This document shows, piece after piece, positions 42,066 to 49,006 of a stretch of DNA of 58,434 nucleotides. Both the position numbers and the translations under genes were made by a program. Every line of letters begins with the position of its first letter. The stretch's first letter is position 1. Source of the DNA: a virus. Location of the stretch: positions 1-58,434 of the IMG/VR virus record IMGVR_UViG_3300035193_000026; one strand, written 5' to 3'. Under the pieces are notes generated by a model. It saw only the letters and a list, made by a program, of their open reading frames with translations, was not told the DNA's origin and did not search any database.

Positions 42066-42215
42066 CTACCTATGCTTCCACGCAAGTCCCTTTTTATTCC
42101 GGTACTTGCTTGCTTGTCTTGATGTGGGCCTTATTTCGATACCACATTTCTTCTTTACCCCATAACAAGCTCTTCTAAATTCTTCGTTTTTTTCTGAAAA
42201 CTCTTTATTTGTCAT
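42066..42215 (-). CDS. Small basic phage protein, 49 aa
   Basis: AGGAGGT lies 13 nt before the ATG. NEEFRRACYGVKKKCGIEIR and PTSRQASKYRNKKGLAWK resemble a common phage mini-protein pattern (motif S-R-Q-A-S-K-Y-R-N-K-G-L-A). Function unknown. Confidence 0.55.
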   Translation of the reverse strand: MTNKEFSEKNEEFRRACYGVKKKCGIEIRPTSRQASKYRNKKGLAWKHR

Positions 42216-42271
42216 CTGTGGGTTATTTACCTCCTGTATGAGTTTAACATGCCCATTACCTGTATCAAGGC

Positions 42272-42353
42272 CGTTAGTAGTGGGTAACCAGGTCGCTCAG
42301 GTAGGTGGTATAATTAACCTGTTTACCTGCCCTCATTGTACCCACTGTTAACG
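42272..42353. ncRNA. Long intergenic hairpin
   Basis: CGTTA (42272-42276) and AGTGGGTA (42279-42286) pair with TACCCACT (42339-42346) and TAACG (42349-42353), separated by a symmetric GT/GT internal loop. A second stem CAGGTA/TACCTG lies inside. No U-run and no tRNA layout, so a regulatory or processing element is the best guess. Strand of activity unknown. Confidence 0.4.
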
Positions 42354-42368
42354 ACCCTGATGTTACCC

Positions 42369-42506
42369 TTATGCCGTCCGTCTTATCTCCCAAGCTCTCT
42401 TGGCTTTTTGCCTTTTTAGTGGAACAGGTGAGGTAAGAGATGTCACGGTATCCGCAGTCGAAACCGCAGTTAAGGGATAAAGCTTAAACTTATGAATCTG
42501 GCCCAT
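42369..42506 (-). CDS. Possible small protein, 45 aa
   Basis: Starts inside the end of 42490-42687 with GGTGGG upstream. The product (KFKLYPLTAVSTADTVTS, then basic PLKRQKAKRAWEI) has plausible protein composition but no known family. The overlap by 17 nt would allow coupling. Low confidence. Confidence 0.35.
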   Translation of the reverse strand: MGQIHKFKLYPLTAVSTADTVTSLTSPVPLKRQKAKRAWEIRRTA

Positions 42507-42687
42507 CAACCCACCAGACATTTGCGCATTCGTTACACCTGTAATAATAATCAGTATAACCACCACATGATGAATCCCATTCTTTATAATATACATTAGT
42601 TGAATTACACACTTTACAGTTAGTGTATTTTGTCTTTTTCCATTTTGAAAAAACACCATCACTATCTTTCATTGGTTTTGTGTGCAT
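42490..42687 (-). CDS. Zinc-ribbon protein, 65 aa
   Basis: AAGGAG precedes the ATG. NCKVCNSTN and YYRCNECANVWW form a two-knuckle zinc ribbon of the kind that contacts nucleic acid. The stretch between it and 42830 has no gene; it contains the hairpin CACATG/CATGTG near 42798-42813. Confidence 0.65.
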   Translation of the reverse strand: MHTKPMKDSDGVFSKWKKTKYTNCKVCNSTNVYYKEWDSSCGGYTDYYYRCNECANVWWVDGPDS

Positions 42688-42829
42688 TTATTCTCCTTAA
42701 GCCGACAACCAAGTAACTGACTACGCGCATTACTTAGTGATCTGTTTGGTAAAGCTAAGTGGGTGAAGCGTGCTATCTCGCGCATTTAAAGCTGTAACAC
42801 ATGTTACCATGTGAACCACCCCCCGTCAA

Positions 42830-42967
42830 TTATATTTCAATTGATAGGGCTTCAGCCTTACTTACCCTGTCCCATGTGATCTTACCATTTACCGTATAAA
42901 GTACATGCCAAAGCATGTCCCATTTCATTTTTCTTACTCCTATTATTTCGTGATTTTTATATGACAT
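42830..42967 (-). CDS. Hypothetical protein, 45 aa
   Basis: GGAGAGGG precedes the ATG at 42967. A second ATG at codon 14, with AGGAGTAAG just before it, could give a 32-residue form (KWDMLWHVLYTVNGKITWD). Function unknown. Confidence 0.5.
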   Translation of the reverse strand: MSYKNHEIIGVRKMKWDMLWHVLYTVNGKITWDRVSKAEALSIEI

Positions 42968-43001
42968 TTTAATTCCCTCTCCTTAGTGAGTGCCGGGGCG
43001 T

Positions 43002-43142
43002 TTAAGCACCCCATATAAGTAATACCCCTAATATGGCCCAACCTATTCCTGTAGTACCATTTGAGATATACATACAAAATGCACCCATAGCACATACCCC
43101 AATCGTTGCCAACCCCTTACCTATATATGATTTGTTTTCCAA
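43002..43142 (-). CDS. Small membrane protein, 46 aa, TTG start
   Basis: The longer in-frame ATG at 43202 lies inside the spacer of the leftward promoter, so it cannot be transcribed from it. TTG 43142 has GGAG seven nt upstream. The product has two hydrophobic segments (GLATIGVCAMGAFCMYI and GIGWAILGVLLIWG). It is divergent from the CI/Cro-like regulator gene; a role in exclusion or toxicity is conceivable but unsupported. Confidence 0.5.
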   Translation of the reverse strand: MENKSYIGKGLATIGVCAMGAFCMYISNGTTGIGWAILGVLLIWGA

Positions 43143-43189
43143 TTTGTTTCTCCATTCGGTAAAATAGGAATTATCTAAGCTTCGGGTAT

Positions 43190-43218
43190 AAGATACTCCC
43201 ATTGATTTTGTTTGTCAA
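43190..43218 (-). promoter_or_regulatory. Leftward promoter TTGACA-N17-TATCTT
   Basis: TTGACA (43213-43218) and TATCTT (43190-43195) on the minus strand. The -35 element lies within the inverted repeat at 43211-43232, so a regulator bound there would block it. Confidence 0.55.
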
Positions 43219-43232
43219 GAAATATCGACAAA
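43211..43232. promoter_or_regulatory. Operator-like inverted repeat
   Basis: TTTGTC (43211-43216) and GACAAA (43227-43232), ten-nt spacer AAGAAATATC. The repeated AAATATC motif occurs again near 43260. Position between divergent promoters makes it a candidate binding site for the HTH protein at 43282. Confidence 0.55.
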
Positions 43233-43246
43233 AAAAATAAAAAAGA

Positions 43247-43274
43247 TTGACTTTTCTGAAAATATCTATAAAAT
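43247..43274 (+). promoter_or_regulatory. Rightward promoter TTGACT-N16-TAAAAT
   Basis: TTGACT (43247-43252), 16 nt, TAAAAT (43269-43274). The predicted start of transcription would be about 43281, next to the ATG at 43282, so transcripts may be leaderless like cI mRNA from PRM in lambda. AGGAG at 43275-43279 would then be outside the mRNA. Confidence 0.5.
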
Positions 43275-43281
43275 AGGAGCC

Positions 43282-43482
43282 ATGAAAATAGATAAAGAAC
43301 TTATAGAAAATGCAATGCAAGCTGATAGATGGACAGTTCCTTTACTTGCTAAGGAATTAGGAATACACAGGCAATCTCTTTATAATTGGCTTGGGAATGA
43401 AGATATACCAAAGGCAGAACATATTTTTAAGCTTTCAAAAATATTAAAACTCCCTGTTAGCCAAATTGCTATTGAGCCCTAA
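43282..43482 (+). CDS. CI/Cro-like helix-turn-helix regulator, 66 aa
   Basis: The fold is an XRE-type HTH: ADRWTVPLLAKELGIHRQSLYNWLG, then ILKLPVSQIA. It lacks a peptidase or oligomerisation domain, so it is Cro-like in size. It stands beside a divergent promoter/operator region and is probably the switch regulator for the rightward early genes. Confidence 0.8.
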   Translation: MKIDKELIENAMQADRWTVPLLAKELGIHRQSLYNWLGNEDIPKAEHIFKLSKILKLPVSQIAIEP

Positions 43483-43520
43483 CCGTAAACCCTAAAAGCA
43501 TTATAAAGTGAGGTGATTAG

Positions 43521-43682
43521 ATGGACAACAATTTAAGAGAACTCTTAAAGCAACTTATAATTATGATTTGTTATCATCCTGATTTTCCACAATCAGCTAA
43601 AAATGGGCTACTCAATAAAGCATCCGAATGTGGTATAACTTTTCATGATCCGGACTATAAAGGGGAATTAGATGAAACTTAA
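43521..43682 (+). CDS. Hypothetical protein, 53 aa
   Basis: AGGTG precedes the ATG. Helical (NNLRELLKQLIIMICYH), with two cysteines and an acidic end. It overlaps the next gene by 11 nt. Function unknown. Confidence 0.6.
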   Translation: MDNNLRELLKQLIIMICYHPDFPQSAKNGLLNKASECGITFHDPDYKGELDET

Positions 43683-43878
43683 AGACGGATATATCATCAC
43701 AGAAGGAATAGAGGGATATTGGCATTATCATATAAGTCATGAAAAGTCTTTTACTAAATCCCTTTGTGGAAAGCAAACCATGAAATGCAATTTACCAGAA
43801 AAAGGGTGGGGCGTTAAGTCTCACTTAAGGGAAAGATATTGTTCTGATTGTATTAATATTATGAGTTGTGCCGAGTAA
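43672..43878 (+). CDS. Zinc-binding mini-protein, 68 aa
   Basis: GGGG precedes the ATG. HISHEKSFTKSLCGKQTMKC followed by RYCSDC suggests a His/Cys zinc site; the pattern is common in phage proteins of unknown role. Confidence 0.65.
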   Translation: MKLKDGYIITEGIEGYWHYHISHEKSFTKSLCGKQTMKCNLPEKGWGVKSHLRERYCSDCINIMSCAE

Positions 43879-43897
43879 AATAACAAAGGGGGATTAG

Positions 43898-44077
43898 ATG
43901 AAAGCGACAAAAAAGGCCAAAACATCGAAAGTTACATGGAGAGAAATTCCAGCAATAAGACGTGAGAGCGAATTTCAATGTCCTGCTTGTAAGATAAATT
44001 ACAGAAATACTCTTGACTATCACTCTAAAATAACTCGCTTCAAATGTGATTGCGGTCAAGAAATAATAGTAAAGTAA
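43898..44077 (+). CDS. Zinc-ribbon protein, 59 aa
   Basis: AGGGGGA precedes the ATG. A basic N-terminal tail is followed by FQCPACKINYRN and FKCDCGQE, a four-cysteine ribbon. Likely nucleic-acid binding. Confidence 0.65.
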   Translation: MKATKKAKTSKVTWREIPAIRRESEFQCPACKINYRNTLDYHSKITRFKCDCGQEIIVK

Positions 44078-44095
44078 CAAAGGGGGAGAGATAAG

Positions 44096-44269
44096 ATGTT
44101 AAATATATCAGTTGTAAGATATGAAGCGGCTAAACCAATATATGAACATATAGAATGTGAAAGACTCTTATGGGCAGATAAATATATAATTTTTGAAGGC
44201 AATCAGGGGAGCAAATTAATTCCTGTTGCACCCATAATATCAATAAGTATAACTGGCGAAGATAGTTGA
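44096..44269 (+). CDS. Hypothetical protein, 57 aa
   Basis: GGGGGAG precedes the ATG. Mixed alpha/beta, no cysteine cluster. Member of the small-gene series 43521-46336. Confidence 0.55.
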   Translation: MLNISVVRYEAAKPIYEHIECERLLWADKYIIFEGNQGSKLIPVAPIISISITGEDS

Positions 44270-44305
44270 CGCCATGATCAACACAGAGGAGATGTAAGAT
44301 GTAAG

Positions 44306-44557
44306 ATGGAAGAAGGATCAGTCGTAGATTACATGAAATATTGTTCGGATTTTTATTCTCATAACTTTAACCATGAAAAATGCAGCGAGTGTGGAGGCAC
44401 AGGAATTATACCAATGATGTGTTGTAATGGTCATGAATGTAATTGTATGGGTTATCCTGTAGACTTTAAAACACAATGTGGATACTGTGGAAAACAACAT
44501 ATCCTTCCTGAACGATTAGTGCCATACAAAAGCTCTTGCGCCCAAGGAGGTAAGTAG
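44306..44557 (+). CDS. DnaJ-type zinc-finger-like protein, 83 aa
   Basis: CSECGGTGIIPMMCC, then ECNCMGYP and QCGYCGKQH follow the CxxCxGxG spacing of DnaJ cysteine-rich domains. The leader has a stutter GATGTAAGATGTAAG before the ATG. Function unknown; could bind unfolded protein or RNA. Confidence 0.65.
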   Translation: MEEGSVVDYMKYCSDFYSHNFNHEKCSECGGTGIIPMMCCNGHECNCMGYPVDFKTQCGYCGKQHILPERLVPYKSSCAQGGK

Positions 44558-44827
44558 ATGAAAGATCAATATATTTTAATGCCTAAAGAATTGACCGCAG
44601 AGAATGGAGCTAAGGGGCTATTGATTGGGGAATTTTCAGAAAGATTTGAATTTAATTGTCCTGATTGTCTTGGTGAAGCTGGCTTTGATTGTGAACTATG
44701 TGATGGTGAAGGAGTTTATTATCATACTTTCACAGTCTCATGGACTACTATCAAAGATATATACAAGATGGCTGTAAAACACTTATCTCAACCTCTCCCG
44801 CCAAAGGAAAAGGAGACAGTGAGATGA
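44558..44827 (+). CDS. DnaJ-type zinc-finger-like protein, 89 aa
   Basis: FNCPDCLGEAGFDCELCDGEGVYY has the CxxCxG pattern in two copies. Ends with the boundary segment PLPPKEKE. AGGAGG precedes the start. The start of the next gene overlaps by ATGA. Confidence 0.65.
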   Translation: MKDQYILMPKELTAENGAKGLLIGEFSERFEFNCPDCLGEAGFDCELCDGEGVYYHTFTVSWTTIKDIYKMAVKHLSQPLPPKEKETVR

Positions 44828-44994
44828 AAATTAATATAGAAACAGGTCACTATTGTGTTAATTGCAGTGGATTAAAATATTTAGGCGATGATAAGCCATA
44901 CTGCAAGAAATACAAAAGAAGAATATTTTCATCTGTATTTTGGGAAAGAGCATCATTTTGTATTGAACCTCTCCCACCAAAGGAAAAGGAATGA
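44824..44994 (+). CDS. Cysteine-rich mini-protein, 56 aa
   Basis: ATG 44824 overlaps the previous stop and has AGGAG upstream. YCVNCSGLKYLGDDKPYCKK and a late SFCIEP suggest zinc binding. It ends PLPPKEKE, the same end as the gene before, because both share the boundary sequence. Confidence 0.6.
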   Translation: MKINIETGHYCVNCSGLKYLGDDKPYCKKYKRRIFSSVFWERASFCIEPLPPKEKE

Positions 44995-45407
44995 AAATAA
45001 ACCGGGAACAAGTTTATAATAAGTATGGTGGCTTGTGTGGGTATTCAGGAACGCCTCTTGAGGATGACTGGCAAGTTGATCATATTGTTCCTCAAAGGGT
45101 GGCGCATTTTTTTAATATTGAAAGGTATAGAGAAAAATACGGGATTAATAGTGTTGACGATATTGAAAACCTTATACCTTGTCAAAAGATAATCAACCAT
45201 TACAAAAGATCTTTAAGCTTAGAAGAGTTTAGGACTTTATGGCTTGGTGGTTTACATAAACGGCTAGATAAGCCTAAAAATCCAAGGACTGAAAAGAGTA
45301 GGAAAACTAAAGAATACAGATTAAAAGTGGCCTCATATTTCGGGATAACACCTGATAAACCATTTTCAGGAGTGTTTTATTTTGAGACCCTTAAAGAAAA
45401 GGAATAG
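44991..45407 (+). CDS. HNH endonuclease-like protein, 138 aa
   Basis: YNKYGGLCGYSGTPL, WQVDHIVPQR, ENLIPCQKIINHYKRS and LSLEEFR are typical of small HNH nucleases. Overlaps the previous gene by 4 nt. Role may be host DNA degradation or homing. Confidence 0.75.
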   Translation: MKINREQVYNKYGGLCGYSGTPLEDDWQVDHIVPQRVAHFFNIERYREKYGINSVDDIENLIPCQKIINHYKRSLSLEEFRTLWLGGLHKRLDKPKNPRTEKSRKTKEYRLKVASYFGITPDKPFSGVFYFETLKEKE

Positions 45408-45409
45408 AT

Positions 45410-45661
45410 ATGGCAATGAGTTTAACGGGAGCCAAACAAGTTCCTGAAATAGCTTTTGAATATTGGGGGTGGGTTGACACTATGATTAATAACCCTGGAA
45501 TGTATGGATTAGATATGCGGCGGTCAGAGTGTCATGATAGATTATGCAGTCAATATAAAATAGAAAAAGAGACGTCAAGGAAGGTTACGGACCACTTGGA
45601 TAAGTATTCTGATGTGGTTGAAATGCACTACGCCTTGATAGCTTTACAGAAAAAGGAATAA
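45410..45661 (+). CDS. Hypothetical protein, 83 aa
   Basis: GGAATAG precedes the ATG. Helical with an aromatic start (FEYWGWVDTM). Ends in LQKKE, another copy of the boundary pattern. No family recognised. Confidence 0.55.
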   Translation: MAMSLTGAKQVPEIAFEYWGWVDTMINNPGMYGLDMRRSECHDRLCSQYKIEKETSRKVTDHLDKYSDVVEMHYALIALQKKE

Positions 45662-45664
45662 ACT

Positions 45665-45847
45665 ATGAGTTGTGACAGAAGATGTTTTGATGAAACAGAT
45701 AAATGGTATGATCATGGAAACTGCTCAACTTGTCCCGGACAGGATTCAGGTCCATCGAGAGATGGTAAATCATATTGTGCTAGATGTAAAAGATGGCACT
45801 CTTTTAATAAATGGCCCCATAAACCAGAACCCGAGGAAAAGGAATGA
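45665..45847 (+). CDS. Zinc-binding mini-protein, 60 aa
   Basis: CDRRCFDETDKWYDHGNCSTC and YCARCKRWHSF give paired cysteine knuckles. An overlapping ORF in another frame (45672) lacks them. Ends EPEEKE. The 7-codon frame at 45851-45874 (MQPKNKE) that follows, with its own ribosome site downstream, looks like the stub of a lost gene. Confidence 0.65.
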   Translation: MSCDRRCFDETDKWYDHGNCSTCPGQDSGPSRDGKSYCARCKRWHSFNKWPHKPEPEEKE

Positions 45848-45878
45848 ACTATGCAACCCAAAAATAAGGAGTGAGTAA

Positions 45879-46064
45879 ATGAAAAGGATAAAAGAATTAA
45901 TAGAAAAATGGAGAAATGGTGAGGCAGATTATAATAAGATTGAAACGTGTCGCAGGGAGTTTGATGGAGTAGTGGCCGACGCTACTTTTAATTATTGTGC
46001 AGATGAGATTGAATATATATTGAATACTATAGAAGCTGAAGAAGCTCTTAAGGAACTCAAATGA
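45879..46064 (+). CDS. Hypothetical helical protein, 61 aa
   Basis: GGAGTGAGTAA precedes the ATG. Helical with two cysteines. Overlaps the following gene by 4 nt. No family recognised. Confidence 0.55.
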   Translation: MKRIKELIEKWRNGEADYNKIETCRREFDGVVADATFNYCADEIEYILNTIEAEEALKELK

Positions 46065-46336
46065 AAAAATATCAATCATACTTAACAGTTAATTTATCAC
46101 CTAAAAGAGCAAAGAAGATCCAGGGGCAATGTGATGAGGAACGCCCTTTGTTCAGTAAACCTTATAACGCTGAAACGGTAGGAGAAGTAGTAAGAATAGC
46201 AGCAGAAAGAGCTATACAAGCCCTTATTCCGTCGGCCACAGTCGAATTAACCGGGGAAGGGCTGGTTGATATACAAAAGGAAGAACCAGAAGTAAGTGAA
46301 TCGATTAAAGCTGTTGTTAAATCCATAAGATCATGA
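46061..46336 (+). CDS. Hypothetical protein, 91 aa
   Basis: Coupled by ATGA to the previous gene. YLTVNLSPKRAKKIQGQCDE and TVGEVVRIAAERAIQALI suggest an alpha/beta fold; last solid gene before the RNA element. Function unknown. Confidence 0.6.
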   Translation: MKKYQSYLTVNLSPKRAKKIQGQCDEERPLFSKPYNAETVGEVVRIAAERAIQALIPSATVELTGEGLVDIQKEEPEVSESIKAVVKSIRS

Positions 46337-46349
46337 GGACATAAAAGAG

Positions 46350-46406
46350 TTGGAAGAGACGCATAAGCCGTGGTGGAAACGTTTATTTGAAAGGAGACAA
46401 TTATGA
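46350..46406 (+). CDS. Possible micro-ORF, 18 aa
   Basis: A TTG-started frame ending in KPWWKRLFERRQL, overlapping the next ATG by ATGA. GAGG lies about ten nt upstream. Too short for certainty, but the Trp/Arg-rich end resembles other phage micro-proteins. Confidence 0.3.
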   Translation: MEETHKPWWKRLFERRQL

Positions 46407-46555
46407 AACTAATAATTGATCAAATACATGGTTGAGAGGTTGAAGTTACATCGCTTACCGTGGGTGAGTATAATAATTTTATGACTATGCAAATTCCTAT
46501 GAGCCTGGAAGAGCTCAAGGATGAAATTGATAAGGCTATTAAAAAAAAGAGATAG
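46403..46555 (+). pseudogene. Small gene interrupted by an in-frame TGA
   Basis: AAGGAG precedes the ATG. The frame reads LIIDQIHG, then TGA (46433-46435), then EVEVTSLTVGEYNNFMTMQI to TAG at 46553-46555. The downstream reading has good protein composition, so TGG (Trp) to TGA is the simplest explanation. A restart at GTG or ATG downstream is possible. Confidence 0.5.
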
Positions 46556-46578
46556 CTTTGTCCAACCATTCAACCCCC

Positions 46579-46607
46579 TTGACATTTAACAGGAAGTAAA
46601 ATAGAAT
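46579..46607 (+). promoter_or_regulatory. Sigma70-like promoter TTGACA-N17-TAGAAT
   Basis: TTGACA (46579-46584), 17 nt, TAGAAT (46602-46607). Transcription would start near 46614 and enter the structured element before the HNH/primase genes. Confidence 0.7.
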
Positions 46608-46613
46608 AGGCAA

Positions 46614-46732
46614 ATGCGAAGATATAGGACCAAGATGAATACTTTAAAATTAGAAAACGGCTTATCAGGGGCAGTTCACTTCTTGTGTTCTGTCTTCGCA
46701 GACTCGCTCCTGGTAAGTCGTTTTGTGTTTTT
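46614..46732 (+). ncRNA. Candidate small RNA or attenuator upstream of the primase-helicase
   Basis: The region between a strong promoter and the HNH gene is non-coding. AAAACGGCTTATCAGG (46654-46669) pairs over 16 positions, two of them G-U, with CCTGGTAAGTCGTTTT (46709-46724). An inner hairpin GTCT/AGAC lies in the loop. The T-rich tract TTTTGTGTTTTT (46721-46732) follows, so the RNA of about 119 nt may end here as a terminator-tailed transcript. Its position before replication genes recalls phage P4 CI RNA and antisense replication controls, by analogy only. Confidence 0.6.
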
Positions 46733-46743
46733 GAGGTGATATA

Positions 46744-47061
46744 ACGACAGATTATTCAGAAAGATTAAAGGACCCACGCTGGCAAAAGAAGCGTTGTTTG
46801 ATTATGTATCGAGATGGATATGTATGTCAAAATTGTGGAGATGAAACAATTTTGTTATGTGTTCATCATTTAGCTTATTATCCTGGCAGGGACCCATGGG
46901 ATTATGATGACGATGAATTAGTAACATGGTGTATCGATTGCCATAATGGGAAACATAATGAAATGAATTTTCAAGAAGCTACTGAAAAAATAATCGAAAA
47001 ACCTTTTACTACTGACCGAAGCCTTTTCGTTGACAGGATGATTATTAAATATGGAATCTAA
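46744..47061 (+). CDS. HNH endonuclease-like protein, probable ACG start, 105 aa
   Basis: The usual start of this family (TDYSERLKDPRWQKK) is encoded upstream of the first ATG, but no ATG, GTG or TTG precedes it in frame after the TGA at 46732-46734. GAGGT lies about six nt before ACG 46744, which fits initiation there. The nuclease motif is MYRDGYVCQNCGDET, CVHHLAYYP and CIDCHNGKH. If ACG fails, a shorter form starts at 46798 or 46804. Confidence 0.6.
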   Translation, partial: TTDYSERLKDPRWQKKRCLIMYRDGYVCQNCGDETILLCVHHLAYYPGRDPWDYDDDELVTWCIDCHNGKHNEMNFQEATEKIIEKPFTTDRSLFVDRMIIKYGI

Positions 47062-48736
47062 AATTAACATGCTTGAATATGCTTTAAGATACAAGAATGA
47101 GTTCGGATTTTCTGTTATTCCTGTGAAAGGTAAATCTGGTCATTTAGTACAATGGAGTGAATATCAACATGAAAAGCCATCTGAAGATCAAATTAAAGAA
47201 TGGTGGAATAAATGGCCTGATTCTAATATTGGAATAATAACAGGTGCAATATCGGGTATAACGGTTATTGATATAGATTCGTATAAGCTTAGTGATGAAG
47301 ATTTTGAAGCAGTTAATAAAGCCTTTCCTGATGATTTTGCAACGGCAACAGCATTATCCGGTTCTGGTGGGCAGCATAGGTATTTTGCTTATGATCCAGA
47401 CGTTCCGACTCGAAATGATATAATGAAGGGAGTAGATATTAAAAATGATGGAGGAGTAATCATTGCCCCTCCATCTAAAAATGAAAATGGAACTTATCAA
47501 TGGCTTAAATCAAAAAAAATATCAGTGGTTCCACCTCGCGCCTTTCCAGATTTTTATAAAGAAAGCATTAATAATAGTATTAATTCATTATCTTTATATA
47601 TAGGTGCGCAAGAATCTAACTCACATGAACTAACAAACCTAACAAAAACTAACATTTATTATAAGCCAGGCCGAAGGGATGATGATTTATTTCATGCAGC
47701 AAATTGCCTGATTAAAGGTGGGTCTGACCCTCAGTTTGCTAGACAAACCCTTGAATTAATTGCTAATAATCTTGGAAAAGAATTTACCCCAAAGGTTGTA
47801 AATGATAAAATAAACAGCGTTTTAAAGAGAGTTGGACGCCAAGATATAAATATTGCTGATGAATTCCGGACGTGGGTTGAACTAACAGAAGGTAACTTTA
47901 ACCTAACACAATGCTCACATGAACTAACATTAACTAACAAAAACCAAAAACAAGCTTTATATATGGCTTGTAAGCGTCTTTGCGATGAGGGAATAATTGA
48001 AAAATATGGAGATAAAAGAGGTGTTTATAGGAGAGTAGAACAAACTGTATATGAAGATTGGATAAATGCCGATTATGATGCAATTAAATTAAACCTCCCA
48101 TTTGGCTTAGGTCAATATGTAGATATATTTCCCGGTGATCTCATTGTTATAGCTGGAGTTAAAAATGCTGGCAAAACTGCGTTTGCTTTAAACTTTATAA
48201 AATTGAATATGAATGAATGGGATAGTTATTATCATTCTTCAGAATTGGTAAAACAGACGTTTAAGTTAAGGGTATCTAAGGATGAGGACAATAATCTTCA
48301 GGATTGGTCTAAAGTAAAAATGACTCAAGGATTAAATATGTCAAATGCGAAGGACAGAGTTGTGAAAGATGCATTAAATGTATTTGATTATATAGAGGGT
48401 GACGATGGTGAATTTTATAAAATTCCGGCAGCAATGGCTAGAATACATAGGGCGTTGGGTGATGGAATAGGGGTTGTATGTTTACAAAAACCATCTACTA
48501 GAGATTTTGCCAGAGGAGGCGAAGGGACCAAAGATAAAGCTGCCCTTTATTTAACCATTGATAAAGAATATCCATATCATGTTTGCAGAGTGAACGAGTG
48601 TAAAACATTTAAGGAAAAAGTAGGCAATCCAACAGGTTATATAATCAGATATAAGGTAAAGGATGGTATAAATTTATATTCAGAAGGTGTTTTAATGCCT
48701 GAGATTGATAAAAAATATCAAGGATTAGTGAAATGA
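47051..48736 (+). CDS. Primase-polymerase fused to a RecA-fold helicase-like domain, 561 aa
   Basis: Residues about 10-190 resemble bifunctional primase-polymerases: GFSVIPVKGKSGHLVQWSEY, GIITGAISGITVIDIDSYKL, SGSGGQHRYFAY and DIKNDGGVIIAPPS. Residues about 270-345 look like a winged helix. The C-terminal RecA-like part has Walker A AGVKNAGKTAF near 368-378. It should prime and possibly unwind phage DNA at replication forks. The start ATG overlaps the HNH gene by 11 nt. Confidence 0.85.
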   Translation: MESKINMLEYALRYKNEFGFSVIPVKGKSGHLVQWSEYQHEKPSEDQIKEWWNKWPDSNIGIITGAISGITVIDIDSYKLSDEDFEAVNKAFPDDFATATALSGSGGQHRYFAYDPDVPTRNDIMKGVDIKNDGGVIIAPPSKNENGTYQWLKSKKISVVPPRAFPDFYKESINNSINSLSLYIGAQESNSHELTNLTKTNIYYKPGRRDDDLFHAANCLIKGGSDPQFARQTLELIANNLGKEFTPKVVNDKINSVLKRVGRQDINIADEFRTWVELTEGNFNLTQCSHELTLTNKNQKQALYMACKRLCDEGIIEKYGDKRGVYRRVEQTVYEDWINADYDAIKLNLPFGLGQYVDIFPGDLIVIAGVKNAGKTAFALNFIKLNMNEWDSYYHSSELVKQTFKLRVSKDEDNNLQDWSKVKMTQGLNMSNAKDRVVKDALNVFDYIEGDDGEFYKIPAAMARIHRALGDGIGVVCLQKPSTRDFARGGEGTKDKAALYLTIDKEYPYHVCRVNECKTFKEKVGNPTGYIIRYKVKDGINLYSEGVLMPEIDKKYQGLVK

Positions 48737-48984
48737 TAAAATATAATCACGACAAAAAGGAATGGGAAGGTTTAACAGTCGAATATATTAAATCACTTGA
48801 ATCTGCATATCCTATGGTAGATGTAGTGAGAGAATTACAATATAGAATGCCATTATGGATAAATAATGCTGGAAAAAAAGGTAAAAAGAAAAAATGGGAG
48901 AGGTTTATAACTAATTGGTTATCCCGACAACAGGCCAGAAAAGAAGAAGTTAATCAATTGGGTTTAGATTTCAGACGATCTTAA
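48733..48984 (+). CDS. Phage replication-accessory protein, 83 aa
   Basis: Overlaps the primase-helicase by ATGA. The segment YPMVDVVRELQYRMPLWI, then KWERFITNWLSRQQA, resembles the C-terminal part of phage replication-initiator proteins. Possibly a helicase partner or a split remnant of such a protein. Confidence 0.6.
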   Translation: MIKYNHDKKEWEGLTVEYIKSLESAYPMVDVVRELQYRMPLWINNAGKKGKKKKWERFITNWLSRQQARKEEVNQLGLDFRRS

Positions 48985-49006
48985 CATGAATATAGGGAGA
49001 TAAAAT

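Noticed and set aside
42272-42353. A tRNA-like element suggested by GCTCAGGTAGG
   Set aside because: D-, anticodon- and T-arms cannot be paired; the long outer stem is of a different layout.
43143-43202. ATG at 43202 as start of the membrane protein
   Set aside because: It lies in the spacer between the -35 and -10 elements of the leftward promoter, so it would not be in the mRNA.
46433-46435. Selenocysteine at the in-frame TGA
   Set aside because: No selenoprotein-like context or nearby SECIS-like structure was recognised; a Trp-to-stop change is simpler.
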